Shown in pieces: positions 4,741 to 6,086 of a DNA stretch of 6,086 nucleotides. The stretch comes from an uncultured Fretibacterium sp. (GTDB taxonomy: Bacteria > Synergistota > Synergistia > Synergistales > Aminobacteriaceae), in contig CALAUZ010000083.1 of NCBI GenBank assembly GCA_937892105.1, positions 1-6,086 of the forward strand, read 5' to 3'. Position 1 is the stretch's first letter; each line of letters starts with the position of its first letter. The notes under the pieces are model-generated. The model had not been told where the DNA came from. It saw only the letters and a program-made list of their open reading frames with translations, and made no database searches. The position numbers were made by a program, and so were the translations under genes.

Positions 4741-4773
4741 TAGGCAGGGACTTTCCTCTGCCTATTATTTCTT
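4741..4773 (+). terminator. Intrinsic terminator after the GIY-YIG gene
   Basis: TAGGCAG (4741-4747) pairs perfectly with CTGCCTA (4758-4764), and GGA/TCC inside can extend the stem past a bulged T. TTATTTCTTC follows. It lies eight bases after the stop and precedes an AT-rich spacer, a good place for a transcript end. Confidence 0.65.
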
Positions 4774-4789
4774 CACTGACTAAGTGCTT

Positions 4790-4840
4790 TTTCTTCTTTC
4801 ATACGTCATAATTATTTATATATTTATTTCTTGAAAGGAG
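4790..4840 (+). promoter_or_regulatory. AT-rich upstream region, possible promoter, with strong RBS
   Basis: Positions 4790-4830 are the most AT-rich stretch in the window. They contain CATAAT (4807-4812) and TATATT (4819-4824) as possible -10 boxes, but no convincing -35 box at the right distance. GAAAGGAG (4833-4840) is the ribosome binding site for ATG 4850. The terminator upstream and the codon change downstream make a new transcript start likely, but the exact promoter is not identified. Confidence 0.35.
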
Positions 4841-4849
4841 CTATTTCTT

Positions 4850-6086
4850 ATGCACGATACCGCTATCACCCTCGAAGGTCTTAAAAAACTTGCTGAAACT
4901 GAAAAATTTTACGCCTCTCTCATCAAGAGTGCTGTTGAGCGTCTTACTCTGCTTTCTGATAAATGGCATTCTATGATTTCAGCCGATCAAAATTCCGAAA
5001 ACATATCTGAACACGAAGTAGACAAAATCATCAATACTCTTAAAGAACTTATTAACGCTCAAAAAAGTGCTGATAACATCATCAAAGAGTACCACAACGC
5101 ACAAGTCTCCGTTACTGAAAGCATCAAGTCTGACATTATGCAAGCAACCTCACTCAATCCTGATAACATTGTAAGCAGAATCAAAGATGAAGCTATCAAT
5201 GCTAAAAGTTCACCAGATCTTTCACACTTGCCCTCCGAAGCCCTTGATAGTGAGATCAGCTCCATCATTCATATCTTGTTCTCTACTACTCTCCCCGCTA
5301 CTAACCTATACCCAACAGAAGCTCAAGATAACCTCAATGCTATTGATACTCTCATCGAACAGAAGAAGAAAGAGATTATGCAATGGCTTCTAGCTCTAGG
5401 GCAAAAAGGTGAGCAGATTATAAATGCTACCACTACAAGAGCAAGCTCTTATACTTTCGGCACTACTAAAGTTGAAGGTCTCGCTTTCGACCCTGTCAAA
5501 AATCCAGCTATCTACAGCGCACTCGTACCTGTCAGAATTGATGTTAGCAGAAGAAAATCACAAAGAAAGAAGATTGAAACTCTCTTCTATATCGACTTTA
5601 AGGAACTTAAGCAAAGAGGCGTTTCCATTGATTATGAATACCTCCTTACTCCTTATGACAGAGAAATTCACAATGCTGTTGCTACTCTCGCTAGTGCTGG
5701 CAATGAATATATCAACCCTAGCATGATCTTTCAACTGCTTTCCGGCAATACTGGGTCTACAAATGACATGAGTCCGGAAACCAGAAAAAGTATTCTCAGA
5801 AGCATTGACATCATGATGGCTACTCTCGTTACCATCGATGCCTCTGCTGAAGTCAGCTCTCATATGATTACTAAAACCACTGGGATTTATAAAGGTGCTT
5901 TAATTCCTGCCGAAAGAGTCGAAATCATGGAGCTTAACGGACAGAAAGTTACTGACTGCATTCACCTGCTCAGAACTCCACCTCTGTACGATTATGCTCG
6001 TGATAAAAATCAGATCGGCTCCATCGATATCAAAATGCTCGATACTCCTCTCAGCAACACTAAAGAGAACATCGAACTCAAGGGTT
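4850..6086 (+). CDS. Large protein with possible replication-initiator-like C-terminal domain (3' end outside window)
   Basis: At least 412 residues from ATG 4850, nine bases after GAAAGGAG, still open at the window edge. Residues 1-185 are helical, polar and likely partly coiled-coil, with many Lys, Glu, Ser and Asn. From about residue 220 the sequence is denser: VPVRIDVSRRKS, LFYIDFKELKQRG, LLTPYDREIHNAVATLASAG, then a helix-turn-helix-like stretch (NPSMIFQLLSGN, RKSILRSIDIMMATLV) and LLRTPPLYDYARDKNQIGS. This pattern recalls conserved proteins of mobile elements in anaerobic Firmicutes and, loosely, winged-helix plasmid initiators; I cannot confirm either. Codon choice differs from upstream (AAA over AAG, GAA over GAG, CAA over CAG), so it may have its own history. 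An initiator role would suit the neighbouring recombination genes, but this is inference. No transmembrane segment or nucleotide-binding motif is seen. Confidence 0.8.
   Translation, partial: MHDTAITLEGLKKLAETEKFYASLIKSAVERLTLLSDKWHSMISADQNSENISEHEVDKIINTLKELINAQKSADNIIKEYHNAQVSVTESIKSDIMQATSLNPDNIVSRIKDEAINAKSSPDLSHLPSEALDSEISSIIHILFSTTLPATNLYPTEAQDNLNAIDTLIEQKKKEIMQWLLALGQKGEQIINATTTRASSYTFGTTKVEGLAFDPVKNPAIYSALVPVRIDVSRRKSQRKKIETLFYIDFKELKQRGVSIDYEYLLTPYDREIHNAVATLASAGNEYINPSMIFQLLSGNTGSTNDMSPETRKSILRSIDIMMATLVTIDASAEVSSHMITKTTGIYKGALIPAERVEIMELNGQKVTDCIHLLRTPPLYDYARDKNQIGSIDIKMLDTPLSNTKENIELKG

Noticed and set aside
1..6086. tRNA, rRNA, insertion sequence or CRISPR array
   Set aside because: Reading both strands showed no cloverleaf, no transposase, no terminal inverted repeats and no regularly spaced repeats.

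Overview
The window reads as the early, DNA-handling part of a mobile element (prophage, plasmid or integrative element) of a Gram-positive-type or related anaerobic bacterium. The pointers are moderate GC, compact same-strand gene order, strong AGGAGG-type ribosome binding sites before nearly every gene, small phage/plasmid-type genes and no metabolic or ribosomal genes. Codon choice in the first two thirds favours C-ending codons, AAG and CTC. I cannot name a host from this sequence.

Layout, all on the + strand. Positions 3-245 are probably the end of an upstream gene. Positions 325-1392 hold five tightly packed small genes: a likely SSB-type protein with a D-x-I-P-F tail (325-612), a DpnD/PcfM-like protein (614-808), a Lar-type zinc-ribbon gene broken by an in-frame TAA (805-1008), an unknown 81-aa protein (1001-1246) and a 48-aa protein rich in Tyr, Arg and His (1246-1392). 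A leader follows (1393-1518) with an extended ribosome binding site that has no well-placed start codon, then two hairpins, the second terminator-like.

Positions 1519-3382 are the core: a PD-(D/E)XK exonuclease of the YqaJ/Cas4 type with an apparent iron-sulfur cysteine set, then, one base after its stop, a RecA-like ATPase of the Sak4/AAA_24 type. After a terminator-like hairpin comes an unknown 96-aa gene (3447-3737), then a spacer with two hairpins and three copies of GCTACTTT. Next come a possible winged-helix protein (3833-4261) and a GIY-YIG nuclease-family protein (stop at 4733) that lies in the +1 frame, overlaps its neighbour and has no convincing start of its own. After a further terminator and an AT-rich spacer, a large gene with different codon choice (4850 onward) runs off the window. 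It has a helical N-terminal half and a C-terminal region that may be a replication-initiator-like domain.

Taken together, the exonuclease, the Sak4-like ATPase and the SSB-tailed protein make a plausible single-strand-annealing recombination module: the nuclease exposes single strands, the SSB-like protein coats them and the ATPase pairs them. The DpnD-like and Lar-like genes belong to families first met at restriction-related or conjugative loci. The most notable points are the SSB-like tail, the interrupted Lar-type gene, the frame arrangement of the winged-helix/GIY-YIG pair and the leader before the exonuclease.
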